From: Planctomycetaceae bacterium
GTDB taxonomy: Bacteria; Planctomycetota; Planctomycetia; Planctomycetales; Planctomycetaceae
Direction of reading: 5' to 3'
DNA: 8,347 nucleotides
Assembly (NCBI GenBank): GCA_020426085.1
Contig: JAGQQP010000165.1
Coordinates: 1 to 8,347, forward strand
The translations under genes were made by a program, and so were the position numbers. Within the stretch, counting starts at the first letter, position 1. Every line of letters begins with the position of its first letter. Shown piece after piece: positions 6,826-8,347 of this stretch. The notes beneath the pieces were generated by a model. That model saw only the letters and a program-made list of their open reading frames with translations. It searched no databases and was not told the origin of the DNA.

Positions 6826-7536
6826 TTATTCGGAAGCGTCTTCCATATACAGCAGGCGACCACAAGACTTACAGAAAACGAGCCGTCCTGAATTGAGTTC
6901 AACGCGTACTTGAGGCTCCAGCATCACATTACAGGCGGAGCAGAATTTCCCGGCGACAAAAGCCAATGCACCGGCTCCATGAGTCCGCACAAGACGTTCA
7001 AACTGTACTTTAATGCTGTCCGGGATGATCTGCTCTGCGTCTGCGATGGCAGAGTTACACTCTTTGATCTCTTCATCCAGAGAGGCACGCATCGCTTCGA
7101 AGTCCTTTTCCATTTTTTTGGCTTCAGCGTGTGCTGCATCTTTTTTCTTGACCCATTCCTGAACTTCCGTTTCAGTGGCATCAATTTTATCCATCAGTTC
7201 CAGAATCTCATCTTCCAGCACACTGTTGGCCATCTGGTCCGCTTCAATCTGACCTTTAATGATGTCAAATTCTTTGTTCGATGCTGCGGTATTCAGTTTT
7301 CCCTTCAGGCTCAGGATTTTTGCTTCATTGGTTTGCAGATCCAGATTTTTCTGGTGGACCTGTTTCTTCAGCTGAGTGACCTGATCCTGGACCGCTTTCA
7401 GCTTGTCTTCCTGTACCAGAGCGAACTGTTCCTTCAGCTTGATTCGCTTGGGTCCCTGTTCTAATTTCTGATTCACATCATGCAATCTCAGATACAAATG
7501 ATGTAAAGCTTTCAAACTGGCAGCAGTCGTCGACAT
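6826..7536 (-). CDS. Coiled-coil protein with C4-type zinc ribbon (zf-RING_7 / CT398-HP0958 family)
   Basis: The protein has 236 residues. Residues ~5-170 are charged heptad-rich helix, predicted to form a long coiled-coil hairpin. They include LNTAASNKEFDIIKGQIE (81-98), which matches the conserved 'kEy-x-al-x-x-E' turn of this family. The C-terminus has a zinc ribbon with ligands C199-x2-C202 and C222-x2-C225, ending CGRLLY. Known relatives are Chlamydia CT398, which binds sigma-54, and Helicobacter HP0958 (FlgZ), which binds RpoN and flagellin mRNA; most others are uncharacterised. The length is typical. ATG 7536 has GGAG 9 nt upstream. The gene follows the sigma-factor gene on the same strand, 205 nt downstream and behind a strong terminator, so it probably has its own promoter. 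A role in transcription or RNA binding is suggested by the family but not shown here. The family call is firm; the partner is unknown. Confidence 0.9.
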   Translation of the reverse strand: MSTTAASLKALHHLYLRLHDVNQKLEQGPKRIKLKEQFALVQEDKLKAVQDQVTQLKKQVHQKNLDLQTNEAKILSLKGKLNTAASNKEFDIIKGQIEADQMANSVLEDEILELMDKIDATETEVQEWVKKKDAAHAEAKKMEKDFEAMRASLDEEIKECNSAIADAEQIIPDSIKVQFERLVRTHGAGALAFVAGKFCSACNVMLEPQVRVELNSGRLVFCKSCGRLLYMEDASE

Positions 7537-7601
7537 GTTAAAGAACTCCGGAAACGCTCATTTTTGAGGCAATTAAGGCAGCGCCTCAGTGCTTTTATCT
7601 T

Positions 7602-7630
7602 GTTATAAGGATTTTTGTACTAAATAGCCA
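7602..7630 (-). promoter_or_regulatory. Possible promoter of the zinc-ribbon gene
   Basis: On the minus strand TATAAC (7602-7607) matches five of six -10 positions, and TGGCTA (7625-7630) lies 17 nt upstream as a poor -35 (three of six). It is downstream of the sigma-factor terminator and 66 nt upstream of the ATG at 7536, where a separate promoter is expected. A TGAGGC/GCCTCA inverted repeat (7565-7570 with 7583-7588) would fall in the mRNA leader. Confidence 0.3.
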
Positions 7631-7704
7631 GACATACGCTGTAAAACGGAGCGATCTTCTCAGCCTCTCCCGTGAAAACCTGATTTCAGTACAAATCTAT
7701 CCAT

Positions 7705-7736
7705 AAAAAAACGCCGATCAAAACTGATCGGCGTTT
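7705..7736 (-). terminator. Rho-independent terminator of the sigma-factor gene
   Basis: A 12-bp perfect stem pairs 7709-7720 with 7725-7736, with a 4-nt loop and a GC-rich centre (CGCCGATC). On the minus strand it is followed by a run of seven T (7705-7711, partly shared with the stem). It begins 5 nt past the sigma-factor stop codon and would insulate it from the zinc-ribbon gene. Confidence 0.92.
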
Positions 7737-7741
7737 GAATT

Positions 7742-8347
7742 TCAAATGCTGGCTGATGCAGTGGCATCGGCCGTCTCTTCTTCGGTTTCGCCCTGCCCCC
7801 ATTCAGGAACCAGGCCTTCTATGAAGCCCTGCAGCTGTTTACTGCGAACAGGATGCTGTAATTTTCTAACCGCTTTGGCTTCAATCTGCCGCACACGCTC
7901 GCGGGTTACTTTAAATATCCGACCGACTTCTTCCAGCGTGTAGGTATAACCATCACCCAGCCCGAATCGGAGCTTAATAATTTCACGTTCGCGGTAAGTC
8001 AGTGTTTTGAGGACATGATCAATTTTATCTTTGAGCATTTCCTGGCTGGCGGTATTCACCGGGCTGTCCGAATCAGAATCTTCAATGAAATCACCAAAGT
8101 AACTGTCTTCGCTTTCTCCCACTGGACGGTCCAGACTGATGGGATGCCGTGAAATTTTAAGGACGCGTCGCGTCTCTTCCAGGCTGATGCCGGCTACTTC
8201 TGCAGTTTCTTCCAGGGTGGGCTCGCGGCCATTCTCCTGCAGCAGCTGCTTGCTGACTTTACGCAGCTTCGACATGGTTTCGATCATATGCACGGGAATC
8301 CGGATTGTACGAGCCTGATCGGCAATCGCACGGGTAATTGCCTGACG
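7742..8347 (-). CDS. rpoD: RNA polymerase primary sigma factor RpoD, C-terminal part (5' end beyond window)
   Basis: This frame is open from the right edge to the TGA at 7742-7744 and gives 201 residues. It starts inside region 2.4 ([18 protein letters not shown], residues 1-18), where sigma-70 recognises the -10 element. Region 3 follows ([18 protein letters not shown], 19-36), then the region 3.2 finger with [22 protein letters not shown] (69-90), then region 4: [15 protein letters not shown] (116-130) and the helix-turn-helix [23 protein letters not shown] (137-159) that contacts the -35 element and the beta flap. These sequences are nearly invariant in group 1 sigma factors, so the protein should be the housekeeping sigma of the core polymerase. 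A stress sigma (RpoS/SigB type) is unlikely given the match in regions 2.4 and 3.2. It ends in an acidic, Thr/Ala-rich tail of about 26 residues after QLQGF, longer than in E. coli, where the protein ends at the equivalent of LRSFLDD. An internal GTG at 8293 is not the start. Confidence 0.95.
   Translation of the reverse strand, partial: RQAITRAIADQARTIRIPVHMIETMSKLRKVSKQLLQENGREPTLEETAEVAGISLEETRRVLKISRHPISLDRPVGESEDSYFGDFIEDSDSDSPVNTASQEMLKDKIDHVLKTLTYREREIIKLRFGLGDGYTYTLEEVGRIFKVTRERVRQIEAKAVRKLQHPVRSKQLQGFIEGLVPEWGQGETEEETADATASASI

Noticed and set aside
6910..7464. 184-codon open frame on the plus strand
   Set aside because: It is the mirror of the zinc-ribbon protein's coiled coil; its Phe/Leu-rich product is the usual result of reading Glu/Lys-rich codons in reverse.

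Overview
The window most likely comes from a planctomycete, possibly a Gimesia/Rubinisphaera-like marine lineage. Four things suggest this: base composition is moderate, Shine-Dalgarno sites are weak or variable, an outer-membrane barrel of the planctomycetal BBP7 type is present, and the housekeeping sigma factor reads as ordinary RpoD. The lineage is inferred from protein style only; there is no rRNA marker.

Layout. Bases 1-1105 (minus) hold the 5' part of a secreted beta-barrel protein that runs off the left edge. Bases 1181-5077 (minus) hold a very large surface protein. Its signal peptide is followed by an N-terminal beta-barrel resembling the intimin/invasin (inverse autotransporter, type Ve) translocator, then a linker like that of intimins, then about 900 residues of right-handed parallel beta-helix. 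The two genes are 75 nt apart on the same strand, with the large one upstream, and are probably co-transcribed as an envelope/surface module. Bases 5078-5857 are a long divergent intergenic region with palindromes, a short tandem repeat and stem-loops, but no convincing gene.

To the right lies a soluble, probably cytoplasmic group. Bases 5858-6790 (plus) encode a prenyltransferase-beta/squalene-cyclase alpha-alpha toroid protein that resembles Rab geranylgeranyltransferase beta but lacks two of the usual zinc ligands. Convergent to it, 6826-7536 (minus) encodes a coiled-coil protein with a C-terminal C4 zinc ribbon. Upstream of that, 7742-8347 (minus) is the C-terminal part of the primary sigma factor RpoD, followed by a textbook intrinsic terminator. 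A perfect 10-bp stem-loop sits between the two convergent genes.

The most interesting element is the surface protein: an intimin-like barrel carrying a parallel beta-helix passenger with about 25-residue coils, no cysteine in the whole protein, and no lysine in the last ~874 residues. The second is the toroid protein with the eroded zinc site.
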